A stretch of 64,000 nt of DNA from Neocallimastix lanati (nom. inval.). Taxonomy: Eukaryota > Neocallimastigomycota > Neocallimastigomycetes > Neocallimastigales > Neocallimastigaceae. Position 1 is the first letter of the stretch, and each line of letters opens with the position of its first letter. Below the pieces are notes generated by a model, which had not been told where the DNA came from, did not search any database, and was given only the letters and a program-made list of their open reading frames with translations. The stretch covers positions 535,001 through 599,000 of the forward strand of contig JACVTC010000048.1 in NCBI GenBank assembly GCA_016946835.1, given 5' to 3'. Positions 13,491-24,441 of the stretch are shown piece by piece. The position numbers and the translations under genes are program-made.

Positions 13491-14000
13491 TGAACCAGGG
13501 GGAGAGTTGCATTTCCCCAAATTGCTTTTCGCCAGGTTGCATTTCGACAAGTAGAGTATTGATATAAATAAATGAATAAATAAATAAATATTAATTCAAA
13601 ATATATTTTTTTTAAAATTGTTTTTATGCGATATTAATAATAATTAATTTTATTTATTGATTTATTTATTTATTTAATAATTTTCAATTTGGCGAAATGC
13701 AATCTGGCGAAATGCAATTTGGCGATATGCCCCACACCCTGAACCAGGTTCTATATAGGTTAGGTTATAATGGTCTTGCTTCAAAGAAGTAGTACTAATA
13801 AAAATTCTCAGCAATAATATGCAGGTCAGAGTGCCAAAGCTGAAATACTCAGCAAGGTCGTCCAGTAAGGATAATTCTACCTTTATGGAAAGGAAATGTG
13901 TGAGTGACTACCTCAATATTCCCATTGCTCCTGAGGGGGGGGGGGAGGAGGGGCTAAAATCAAGGGTGTACATACCTGGAAATAAAAAAAAAAAAAAAGA
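13474..14000. repeat. G+C-richer island interrupted by the MITE; unidentified, perhaps an older repeat
   Basis: On both sides of the MITE (from about 13474, then 13749-13980) the sequence has roughly normal base composition, quite unlike its surroundings. It includes a run of 12 G's near 13934-13945 and ends in a long A-rich tract (13981-14012). A 3' A tract suggests a retroposed sequence on the plus strand. The open frame at 13819-14043 (about 74 codons) matches nothing I recognise. Origin unknown. Confidence 0.4.
13500..13739. mobile_element. 240-bp MITE, Mutator-like (9-bp TSD, long terminal inverted repeats)
   Basis: The element is bounded by the 9-bp direct repeat TGAACCAGG (13491-13499 and 13740-13748). 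Its ends are inverted repeats that align without gaps: GGGAGAGTTGCATTTCCCC at the left and, reverse-complemented, GGGTGTGGGGCATATCGCC at the right. Each end then carries three 15-bp units of the form GCATTTCGCCARATT. The middle is about 120 bp of A+T-rich filler without coding sequence. A 9-bp target duplication with long inverted repeats is the hallmark of Mutator-like elements, so this is probably a non-autonomous copy moved by a MULE transposase encoded elsewhere. The assignment to MULE rests on TSD length only; Merlin, hAT or P-type elements give 8-bp duplications. Confidence 0.8.
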
Positions 14001-14877
14001 AAAAAAAAAAATGCTAATAACTCTTTATCATAAAATATATTAATAAAATTGACAAAATTATAAGCCCTGAATTCTTGACTCTTAAAAATTATTATTATTA
14101 TTATTATTAAGCAATAAAAATGGACTTTTTATCAATTTAATTATTATCATCATTTTTAATTAGTTCATAACACTTCTACTTTATTTTTAAAGTGATTTTA
14201 AAAATTAAGAATAGTAATTATATTTAAAAAATATTAATGTATTTTTTTTATTTTTATTTTATTATTATTATTATTTTTTTTTATTTTTTATTTTTTTTAT
14301 TTTTTTTTTTTTTTTTTGATATTGATATAGATTGTTAAAAAAAAAAAAAATAAATAAATTAATATTACAAAAATTATATTTAACTATTGATGATTTAATA
14401 AAATTTAATAATTTCTACATCTTTATTCTGATTACCACTAATTTGACTTTATATATTATTATTATTATTATTATTAAATTTTTTTACATATAATTTAAAT
14501 TTGTAGTTGAAACAAACAAACAAACAAACAAACAAACAAAAAAAAAAAAAAAAAAAAAAAAATCATTTGGGAATTCTTTAACATAATTTTTTTTATTTAA
14601 TTTTTCTGTAATATTTTTATTCCATTTTTTCAAACTTGGAAAATTCAACTCTTTTTATTTTGGAATTTTTCTGTAATATTATTATAATTTATTATAATTA
14701 TTATTATTTTTACTTTAAATAAAGCAAATCATATTAAAAAATAATTAAATATAATATATTTTCTTAATAATATATATATATATATAAAAATCGATTATAA
14801 TTTTTAAAATTAGTCTTTTCATTGAAATGAATATAAATATATATTATTTTTTATGAAATTATTATTGTTCAAAAAAT

Positions 14878-14980
<103 letters not shown>

Positions 14981-14982
14981 TA

Positions 14983-15344
14983 AATATATATAAATTAAAT
15001 TATAATAAAAATTATAAAATAATAATTAGATTTAATATTTAAATAAATGAAAGATAATAAAATAATGTGAATAATGTTAATTCTTTTTCGGTGGTTGAGA
15101 CTGCCCTTTCAGATAAATTTTGTTCACATTATAAAATAGTAATAAAAAAAAAAAAAGTTAATATATATATTATAAATTAAATTATAATAAAAATTAAAAA
15201 ATAATAATTAGATTTAATATTTAAATAAATGAAAGATAATTAAATAATGTGAATAATGTTAATTTTTTTTTCGGTGGTTGAGACTGCCCTTTCAGATAAA
15301 TTTTGTTCACATTATATAATAGTAATAAAAAAAAAAAAAAAAAA
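14983..15344 (+). repeat. Tandem duplication of a ~182-bp unit containing a hairpin with G+C-rich loop
   Basis: Two nearly identical units lie head to tail (about 14983-15156 and 15158-15344), each ending in an A run. Each holds the inverted pair ATAATGTGAA / TTCACATTAT (15062-15071 with 15123-15132, and the matching pair in the second unit). The pair encloses about 50 bases with a perfectly kept G+C-rich core, CGGTGGTTGAGACTGCCC. The A+T-rich flanks have drifted (an indel and substitutions) but the core has not. This would fit a small structured RNA gene or a tiny terminal-inverted-repeat element. No known RNA family is recognised. Confidence 0.6.
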
Positions 15345-15760
15345 ACGTTTATTACGTTTCTATGATTAATATAATGAATGAGTCCGATGATGGAAATTGA
15401 TATTTGGCCGCCCTCTTCAAATGTGAAGAATCTAATATTTTATTTCGCATTTATCCATTTCCTTATGGTACTATGACTTATATTTACCTTGTAGTAATTT
15501 TATTTTTCCTGAATGATACTCTTCTGCTGTGGAGAAGTAGGCTATGGTTTGTCATCGCTAGAGTGAGTATTATTATCTTTAATGTATTCAAATTAAAGAC
15601 GACTATTTTATCTTAAAACTACAACTGAAGCTATTATTATCAATCACCACTCCTCCAATTGCAACTACCAATTCTAAAAATGCACCCTTTAATAATTACT
15701 ATTCAAAGTACAACTTCTATTTCTGAAACTACAGTTATTACTTCAAATTAACTACTTCAA
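15345..15760. other. G+C-richer island of unknown origin
   Basis: From about 15345 to 15640 the composition rises well above the background. A 70-codon frame (15404-15616, no ATG, TTG at best) is hydrophobic. Neither strand shows a family motif. It may be the decayed body of a mobile element. Confidence 0.35.
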
Positions 15761-16362
15761 TAACTTTTTATTTTTTTAATTGCAATTCAATTACTTCTCC
15801 TATAGTTATTATTTCAAATTCTAATTATATATTTCTATATATAATTTAAATTAACTTTAAAAAAAAAAAATAAAAAAAAAAAAAAATAAAATTGAAAGAT
15901 ATTGGGATAATATTAATTATTTAAATGGAATATTCATTTTAGTTAAAATAATATAAAGCTGTATATAATTTATATTTATATATAATAAAATATAAATTAA
16001 GTTTTTAAAGTAATATAGTTTAATATGAATTAATTGAATAAGAAATAATTTAATAAAATTTAGGATGAAGAAAAAAAAAAAAAAAACTACTAAATTTTTA
16101 TATTTAATAATAAAATATACGAAATTGATTACTATTACCTATTATCCACTTGGTTGAAAAAAAAAAAAAAAAAAAAAAAACAAAAGAAGTAGAAAACTCA
16201 ATCTCGTAGATATATATTTTATTAAATAAATATACAAGCATTTCAATTATTTAAAATTAATAATATTATAATTATTTAATTATTATTATAAATATTATTA
16301 TTACTATATATATTTTTTTATACTTATTTTTTATTTATTTTTTCAATTATTACATCTCTTTA

Positions 16363-16414
<52 letters not shown>

Positions 16415-16764
16415 TTTTTTTTTTTTTTTTTTTTTCAATTATTAGATATTTTCATATTCTTCTTCTTCTTCTTTTTTTTTTTTTATAAAAAAAGATAGAA
16501 AAAGGTTTTGTTTCCGTATCCTCCTTTTTTTTTCATTATAATAAGCTTTTTTTTTTTTTTCTTTTTTATTTTCTTAAAAAAAAAAAAAAAAATAGTTTTA
16601 ATTATAAGTTTTATTTTAAACAAATATTATTGTAAAATAATTATATTATTTATTATTATATTGGTTTAAATTATTAATAAAAAGACCAGATTTTTTTTAA
16701 AAAAAAAATATTCACTTTCATTTAAATATAGGGTAAATAAAAAAAAAAAAAGGTTGAGTTTCTT

Positions 16765-16847
16765 TTTAAATTTATAATTGTATAAATAATATATATATAT
16801 TTAATACATAAATATATATATATTATTTATACAATTATAAATTTAAA
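16765..16847. repeat. Perfect palindrome, 39-bp arms with 5-bp loop
   Basis: The left arm, 16765-16803, begins TTTAAATTTATAATTGTATA. It is the exact reverse complement of the right arm, 16809-16847, around the loop ATACA. The match includes a non-repetitive part (AATTGTATAAATAAT), so it is not just a TA run. Confidence 0.85.
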
Positions 16848-17346
16848 CTTTAAAAAAAAAAAAAAAAAAAGATTAATTATATTTAATCTATTTTTAATGA
16901 TAAAAAATTCTTAAACTTTTTTTTTTTTTTTTTTTTTGTATTTATTACAACAAAGAAATGGAAACAAAAAGAAATTTATTTTAATAAAAAGAAAAAAAAA
17001 AAAAAAAAATATCTCAATACCATATATATGTATATAATGTATATAATGTATATAATGTATATATGTATATATATTGAATATACATATACCTATGTATTTA
17101 AATGTATTCATCTTTATACAATAAGATAAAAAAAAATATAAAAATAAAAGTAAAAATTTTCAATGTATAGATAGAAAATTGATTTCCCGTTTTAATATAA
17201 TACAGTGTAGTCATTATATATAAAAATTAATTAAAGTGGAAAATAACTCCGTAATTTTTATTATATATTTTTGAAAAATAAATTTAATTAAAAAGTAATT
17301 TTAATTAATGACAATGATGTGCTGTTCATAAAAATATATAAATAAT

Positions 17347-17390
<44 letters not shown>

Positions 17391-17437
17391 TATGTAATTG
17401 TTTTATATCTTATATTAATATATAAGCAAAACAAAAC

Positions 17438-17471
<34 letters not shown>

Positions 17472-17636
17472 AATAAAGAAAAAATAATAAGAAATACGAA
17501 ATACTAATAATTTATTATAAAAATAAATTACAAATTAGAAATTAATAATCAAAATAAATAATAAATAATAATTAAAATTTTTATAATTTATTAGAAAAAC
17601 AAACAAATAAACAAAATAATAAAAGACAAAAACAAA
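16848..17636. other. Upstream region of the dehydrogenase gene
   Basis: No gene is supported. It contains T and A homopolymers (about 35 T's at 17350-17384), TATATG-type repeats at 17030-17090 and an A-rich leader with AAACAAACAAATAAAC before the start codon at 17637, as is common for 5' UTRs here. Confidence 0.6.
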
Positions 17637-18299
17637 ATGAAAACTGCTGTTATTGTTGGTGCTGGAAAAGGTATGGGTAATCATATCGCTGAAAGATTTG
17701 CAAAGGAAGGCTTTCGTGTTGTTTTAATGGCAAGACGTCAAGAAGCTGTAGAAGCTTACGTTCAAGAATTTAAAGGAAAAGGTTATGAAGCTGTAGGTAA
17801 GGTGGCCGATGCTTCAGATAAGGCTCAAATTACTTCAGCTCTTCAAGACATTCAAAAACAATTTGATTTCATTGACGTTCTTGTCTATAATGTAGCCATT
17901 TTAGAAGGTGGTAAAGCTTCTGAATTAACCTCAGAATCCGTTCTTAAACATTTTAATGTTGATGTAGCAGGTGGTGTTTCCTGTGTTGAAGTAGTTTTAC
18001 CAGAAATGCGTAAAAGAAAAACTGGTGCTATTCTTTTTACCGGTGGATTATTTGGTGTTTTCCCTAATGCTTACCCTGATTTTGCAAATATTTCTATTGG
18101 TAAGGAAGTCCTTCGTATCTATGCTATGATGTTAAATAAAGAATTAAAAGATACAGGAGTATTTGTAGGTATTGTTAATTTAATGGGAGTTGTCGGTTCT
18201 AATGAATCATTATCTCCAAAAAATCTTTCAGATTATTATTGGAAACTTTATACTGAACAAAAAGATTTTGAAATTATGGCACCATCTCCATCTTCCTAA
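17637..18299 (+). CDS. Short-chain dehydrogenase/reductase-family protein, intron-less; atypical active site
   Basis: This is an NAD(P)-binding Rossmann protein of the SDR superfamily, 220 residues, somewhat short for a classical SDR (about 250). The nucleotide-binding motif GAGKGMG is at about 8-14, and ARR near 32-34 could favour NADP. VADASD near 58-63 matches the adenine-contact Asp, and YNVA occupies the place of the classical NNAG. Where classical members have the catalytic Ser and YxxxK, this protein reads LFTGGLFGVFPNAYP and then ISIGK. The Lys is kept, but the usual Tyr is Ile and the usual Ser is Gly. It belongs to a subgroup with this SxGK-type site, whose chemistry I cannot state. 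It has no introns while its neighbours have several, and its codon use is less A+T-biased. That fits acquisition from gut bacteria, though a phylogeny is needed to prove it. Confidence 0.85.
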   Translation: MKTAVIVGAGKGMGNHIAERFAKEGFRVVLMARRQEAVEAYVQEFKGKGYEAVGKVADASDKAQITSALQDIQKQFDFIDVLVYNVAILEGGKASELTSESVLKHFNVDVAGGVSCVEVVLPEMRKRKTGAILFTGGLFGVFPNAYPDFANISIGKEVLRIYAMMLNKELKDTGVFVGIVNLMGVVGSNESLSPKNLSDYYWKLYTEQKDFEIMAPSPSS

Positions 18300-18321
18300 A
18301 AAAAAAAAATAAAATAAAAAA

Positions 18322-18356
<35 letters not shown>

Positions 18357-18858
18357 ACAATTAAATAAATAAATAAAATATAAAACTTAAAGAAATATAT
18401 ATATATATATATATACAAAATATACATATATATATATGCTATATGATATCAAATGCAATTTTTATAATTTAGTTCAATTCATTCTGTATTGTTAAGGGAA
18501 AAAAATAATAATTATTATTATAAAAATTTTAATTTATTTAAATAATTATATATATATATATATGTATAAAATAAAGTAATATTTTATATATTTTTATATA
18601 TCATTGAAAAAGTAAATAATAAAAAAATATTGTTAATAAAATAAAATATTATGAAAATAAAATATAATAGCAATAAAAATAATAATAGTAATAATAATAA
18701 TAATACAACTTTTTTATTTATTTATTTTTTTTTTTTTTTAATAAAATTTGGTGTTTTCTTTAGGAGGAGTGAGAGTTATTTAATATTTTTTTATTTTATT
18801 CTTTTTTATTTTAATATTATAAATATAATTTTTTTTTATTAAAGAAAAATATTAAAAA
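18300..18858. other. Downstream A+T-rich DNA
   Basis: It holds an AAAT run at 18324-18380, TA repeats and T runs. I see no gene. The dehydrogenase polyadenylation site should be near 18300-18400. Confidence 0.6.
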
Positions 18859-19335
18859 AAGTAAAATATTAATAAAAATAAAATAAATAGTGAAGTCATA
18901 TAAAAGAGTAAAATATTAATAAAAATAAAATAAATAGTGAAGTCATATAAAAGAGTAAAATATTAATAAAAATAAAATAAATAGTGAAGTCATATAAAAG
19001 AGTAAAATATTAATAAAAATAAAATAAATAGTGAAGTCATATAAAAGAGTAAAATATTAATAAAAATAAAATAAATAGTGAAGTCATATAAAAGAGTAAA
19101 ATATTAATAAAAATAAAATAAATAGTGAAGTCATATAAAAGAGTAAAATATTAATAAAAATAAAATAAATAGTGAAGTCATATAAAAGAGTAAAATATTA
19201 ATAAAAATAAAATAAATAGTGAAGTCATATAAAAGAATATAGTACTTAATAAAAGTAAAATAAAATAAATAGTGAAGTAATATAAAAGAGTAAAGTATTA
19301 TTAAAAATAAAATAAAATAAGTGGTAGAAATATAA
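18859..19335. repeat. 47-bp minisatellite, eight near-identical copies plus degenerate ends
   Basis: The unit contains GTAAAATATTAATAAAAATA followed by AAATAAATAGTGAAGTCATATAAAAGA. The anchor AGTGAAGTCAT recurs every 47 bp eight times (about 18889 to 19218). One or two diverged copies follow, reading AGTGAAGTAATAT near 19270. Near-identity means recent expansion. Open frames across it are by-products of the repeat. Confidence 0.92.
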
Positions 19336-19904
19336 ATATGAAATTCAGATGGAATCAAATAAAATAAAATAAAAAATTAAAAAAAAGAAAAAAAAAAAAA
19401 AATTAAATAATAAAATCAAAAATCAAAGTATAATAAAATTTTAAAATTAAAAAACTGTACATCTTTTTTTCAAAGTAAAAAACTTTTTATTAAATATTAA
19501 ATAAATAAATTAATAAAAAAACAAATATATACATAAATTAATTAATAAATTAGAATTAATTACAAAAAAAAAAAAAAAAAAAAAAAAAAAAACACATCAC
19601 ATTTCAAAAAGTATAATTAAATTGAATAAATAAAATGATGAGATATATATTTATATGCTATGTGATTTAAGTATGTTCAAAATATGTATTTAATTATTTA
19701 ATTTATATATTTTATTTTTAATTAACTATTATTATAAAAAAATAATAAAAAAAAAAAAGTTTATAATAATAATAATTAATTGAACTATTAATAAAAATTA
19801 AGTGAATAATAAATAATAAGTTAATTAAATAATTAGTAAAAATTAAATGAATATGAAAAATAATGGTTAAATAATTAGTTAATAATAAATAAATCATAAT
19901 AAAT

Positions 19905-19950
<46 letters not shown>

Positions 19951-20059
19951 TAATACTTAAATAAATAGTTATACATAATTAAATATTAATTAATAATAGT
20001 AATAAATAATTAAAAGAATATAAATAAATTAATAAATAAAAAAAAAAAAAAAAATAAGA

Positions 20060-20400
20060 AAAAGGCTTTTATAGTAGTTCATATGCAACGATCGTCACCT
20101 CCAAAATTACAAGATTTCTGTTTTGGGTTTGAATTGATTATCTGAAAGAAATTATCATTTTTTCCTTCAGAGGTATTGGCTCTGCTAGCTTGTTTACTTC
20201 ATTTTCAGTGTTGAGGCTCCTGGTTAGTTTGTACTTATACTGTCGGAATAGCAACTATTGACAAGTACTAGTCCAAGGCATAATTTCTATAATGAGAGCC
20301 AGAGAACTACCAAGAATGGCGTTTTTAGAATAAACACACAAGAAATACAGCCTAATGTAAAAATTGAGAAACTTATACAGAGGTGACCTCTTTATTTATT
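20060..20400 (-). mobile_element. Decayed 3' end of a LINE related to the 47-58 kb elements
   Basis: On the plus strand the order of words matches the 3' coding end of the intact LINE at 52632-53000: GCTCTGCTAGC near GCGCTAGCCCTGCTGG, then TGAGGCTCCTGGTTAGT near TGACGCTCTTGGTAGT. On the minus strand the residues PFLVV survive in the right place (intact: DTPFLVVTAALL). Several stops and length changes break the frame, so this is an old relic. Confidence 0.6.
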
Positions 20401-20519
20401 ATACTTTTTTTTTTTTAAAAAAAAAAAATAATTCCAAATTCATTTATTCATAAATTGCTTTTTTATTTTTTATTTATTATTTATTTATTTTATTATTTTA
20501 TTATTTATTTTGTTAATTA

Positions 20520-20775
20520 TATATATATTTTAATTATTATTTATTTATTTATTTATTTATTCTGATAATTATATATTTTATTAATTATTTATTTTTATTT
20601 ATTTATTTATTCTGATAATTATATATTTTATTAATTATTTATTTTTATTTATTTTTATATATTTATTTATTTATTCTATAATTATATATTTTATTAGTTT
20701 TTATTTATTTATTTATTTATTCTATAATTATATATTTTATTAATTTTTATTTATTTATTTATTATAAATTATTTT
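20520..20775. repeat. Imperfect repeat of ATTCTRATAATTATATATTTTATTA units
   Basis: Four or five copies of a 48-63-bp unit consist of TTTATTTATTTATT followed by CTGATAATTATATATTTTATTA or CTATAATTATATATTTTATTA. They lie between the LINE relic and the 3' end of the LURP-one-like gene. Confidence 0.7.
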
Positions 20776-20993
20776 AGAATTATTCTTATTATTATTAAAT
20801 AGATAATAAAAAATATAATTTATAATAATTTTTTTTTAGTTTTTCCTTTTTAAAAATATAATTTAAAATATATTATTAAAGAAAAGTATTTATTCTACTT
20901 TCCTTTATATATATATATTTTCTTCATAATAATTTGAAAATTGATAATTAAAAAAAAAAAAAAAAAAAAATAAAATTCATTGAAATATACTTT

Positions 20994-21626
20994 TTAGTGG
21001 TAAACTACTCTTCTATGATTATGTCTCATATGTTGCTTATATCTTTCATATTTAAGCATAAATATGACACCTAAGGATACTAAGAAAATATTATCAACAC
21101 CAGCTGACATTTCAAGGGCATATTCACTCTTGGCATGTTCACCTTTTTTTAATCTTTGTATTTTAAAAATCATTGGAGAATTATCTCTTTCTTTTCCAAT
21201 AAATAATCCAGCTGAACGATAAGCAGAATCAATATTATAATCAAGTATTTCATCACTTTCTGATACTATATTATAATAAGAAAGGGTCATTTTATTGGCA
21301 TGAAATGAATTTTTTGGAATAGTATTAGCTATCAATTTTTTTTTATCATCTCCAAGGTAAATTTTAAATTTATCTGGGGAACCTCTTACATTAATAAGAG
21401 GAACATCCTCACTATTACATATGACAGTTTTAGAAAAAGAATTATTACCAATAAAATAAATTTTATCGTCAACACCTCTAAAAACAAAGTGTGGTTTAGT
21501 TATACTATGGTGTTCCATAAATAATACCATTGGTATTTTAAATATTAAATCTGGACTTATAACTGCAATTTCTTTTGGTGATACCTTTTCTATTTCTTTT
21601 TTAACTTGTTCTTTATAATAACCCAT
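20994..21626 (-). CDS. LURP-one-related / Tubby-C-like domain protein
   Basis: A single exon of 210 residues. The pattern of short beta strands and the C-terminal helix fits the LURP-one-related (Tubby C-terminal-like, phospholipid-scramblase-like) fold. Examples are an early strand DKIYFIGN, a middle strand DKFKIYLGDDKK, and at about 165-195 the diagnostic hydrophobic helix AGVDNIFLVSLGVIFMLKYE, which in this family sits buried in a beta barrel and resembles a membrane helix. The start is the ATG after a T-rich (minus-strand A-rich) leader. These proteins are small, often membrane-associated and without known enzymatic activity; a lipid- or membrane-related role is inference. The gene is divergent from the DCN1-like gene, 2.8 kb away. 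Confidence 0.7.
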   Translation of the reverse strand: MGYYKEQVKKEIEKVSPKEIAVISPDLIFKIPMVLFMEHHSITKPHFVFRGVDDKIYFIGNNSFSKTVICNSEDVPLINVRGSPDKFKIYLGDDKKKLIANTIPKNSFHANKMTLSYYNIVSESDEILDYNIDSAYRSAGLFIGKERDNSPMIFKIQRLKKGEHAKSEYALEMSAGVDNIFLVSLGVIFMLKYERYKQHMRHNHRRVVYH

Positions 21627-22831
21627 TTTTTTTTTTTTTTGTTTTGTTTTTCTTAATTTAAAAATTTATTATTAATATAAATTATTAAGATATCTTTATT
21701 TCTTTTATTATTATAATATTATTGCTTTATAATATTTCTTTTTTGTTAATTTTTTTTTTTATTATTAATAATTTTATTATTTATTATTTATTTATTCAAT
21801 TCTTCATTATTTATTTTCTTAATTTTACACAAAAAAAAAAAAAAAAATTCAAACTATTTATATTTATTTATATTGTTACACAAAAATGAGAGTAAATTTA
21901 ATAGAAAAAATAAAAAAATTAATTTTTTTTTATTATTTATTTTTATTGGAGAAAAACAAAAACATCTTTAAAAAATATATATTATATATATAAAGGATAT
22001 ATTTTATTATATATCATTTTTTTTTTGAACTTAACCTCATCTTTTATTCAAAATGAGAAATTAAAATAAAAAAAATAAAAGGAGAGAAGTAAAGCTGTCT
22101 TTTTTTTTTTTTTTTTTTACTTTTTTTATTTTTTTTTATTTTTTTTTAATTTTATTATTATTATTATTTATTATTTTATAAATATCTTAATTATCTTAAT
22201 TATATCATTTATATATATATATAAAGAGTTGAAATTATATATCTATAGAAATGTATAAATAACATTTGTAAAATGTTATTCACTACACAAAATAAAACAA
22301 TACATAATATATATGATATAATACTCTTTTAACCCATTATAAAACGAAATATATTATATATCTATATATATATTTAACTTTTTTATTTTTTATTTTTTAT
22401 TTTTTTTTTTTTTTTTTTTTAGCTCTTTACACCTTCATGACACTCAAATTATTTTTTTTTTAAAAAAAAAATAAAATCAAAAAAGAATATATATAAATAT
22501 AAATTAATGGAAAAAATTTATATAAATATATAAATATATAAATTTTTTTATATTATAATTTAAATATGTAAATGATTAAATTTTAAATTATATTTTTTTA
22601 ATATATTTATTAGTTTTATTCTATTTTGTCTTATTTTATTTTATTCTATTTTATTTCTCCTTTTCATTGTAATAATTGAAAAATACATGGAAAAATAGTA
22701 ATATACCATTATTTTTTAAATTTTTAATTTTATATAAAATAAAATTGAAATTCTGATATGAACAATACTTTATATTATTATTATTATTACATAAGCCAGA
22801 CTTTTTTTTTTATTTTTGATTTTGTTTTCTT

Positions 22832-22874
<43 letters not shown>

Positions 22875-24441
22875 TAATAATGAAATTAAATTTGATTAAT
22901 CATTTATTCAAAAAGGTATATGAATATATTAAAATTATTGTAATTAAATTTTTAATTATTATTATTTAATATTATTATTATTATTATTAATTATTATTAA
23001 TTATTATTAATTATTATTATTATAAATTAAAAAAAATAATGATTTATAAATATAATAATCTATGATTAATCATGTATATATATATATTTTTTAACATTAT
23101 AAAAGTAAAGAAAATTATTATTATTATAATAATAATAATATATATATACATTTCTTATTAATTTCTAAATCTTTTAGTTGAATAATTAAATTAAATTATT
23201 ATATACAAGAATATATACAAATATCTTGTTTTTATAAAGAAGAATAAAAAAAAAAAAAAAAAAAAAAAAAGAAATTGGAAAATTTATTGAATAGTTTAAC
23301 ATTTAAAAATTTGGTAAATTAATTTATGGTTAATTATCGAGACTTTTTTTTTTTTTTTTTATAATTTCCATTTCTTAATAGTAATTTATGTAATTGTATA
23401 AATTATATTAATTGATGAGGAATTTATGTAGTAGCAAAAATTATAAAAATAAAAATAAATATTTTTTTTACAGAATTTAGCAGAAATATATATTAATATC
23501 AAATTTGTAGATATATGACTATAAATATGATTTATTGATTATAAAATATAAAATATAAAATATAAAATACTAAAATATAAAATGTATAATTATAAAAATA
23601 TAAAAATATATAAATATAAAATATAAAATAATAAAATATAAAATATAAAATATAAAATATAAATTATAAATTATATAAAATATTTAAAATATATAATTAT
23701 AAAAATATAAAAATATATAATTATAAAATATAAAATATAAAATACTAAAATATAATATATAAATTATAAATTATATAAAATATTTAAAATATATAATTAT
23801 AAAAATATATAAAATATATAATTATAAATATATAAAATATAAAATATAAAATATATAAAATATATAATTATAAATAATAAATTATATAAAATAAAATAAA
23901 ATATAAAAATATAAAAGATAAATTATAAAAAATTTAATTAAAAAAAAGAATAATTTTTAAATTTTAATTTTGGTCATATCAAATATAAGGAAAAAGGTAA
24001 AGAGGACATAAAGGTAATTGAAATTAAAGAATATGTACATATATATATCATTTATTATTATTATTTTTTATTAGTGTCCTTTTTTTTCTTTTTTAAAAGA
24101 CTAATTTAAATTATTTCTTCTTCTTCTTCTTTTTTTTTTTATTAAAATAGTAATACAGTAATTAAAATTTATAAAAATTTATTTGGATGTAAATGTTTTT
24201 AAAAAATATTAAAATTATTAAATTTCTAAATTTCTATTACTAACTTTTTTTTCATTTTTTTTTTTATTATTATTAATATATCATATATATGTTCAATTAA
24301 TAAAAAAAAATTCTTATAGAGTTCATAAAATTGATACTTTTAACATATAAATTTGTATAAATAGAATAATTTCCAATTGCTTCTTTAGAATTCATAAATT
24401 TCAATTTTAAATTTCAAATTAAAAAAAAAAAAAAATTCATA
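21627..24441. other. Divergent intergenic region between the LURP-one-like and DCN1-like genes
   Basis: No gene is seen. The region has T runs at 22100-22170 and 22405-22420 and an (ATATAAA)n-type minisatellite at about 23530-23930, where AAATATAAAATATAAA units are shuffled. Both flanking promoters must lie here, but I recognise no defined site. Confidence 0.6.

Noticed and set aside
13819-14043. 74-codon frame with some normal residue mix
   Set aside because: It lies in a repeat-like island, passes through a G12 run and ends in an A tract; no motif. Kept only as part of the unidentified island.
16911-17111. 66-codon minus-strand frame
   Set aside because: Built from TATATG repeats and T runs; no coding character.
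18859-19335. CRISPR-like array
   Set aside because: Units follow each other without unique spacers; it is a eukaryotic minisatellite.
19131-19358. 75-codon minus-strand frame
   Set aside because: Translation of the 47-bp minisatellite.
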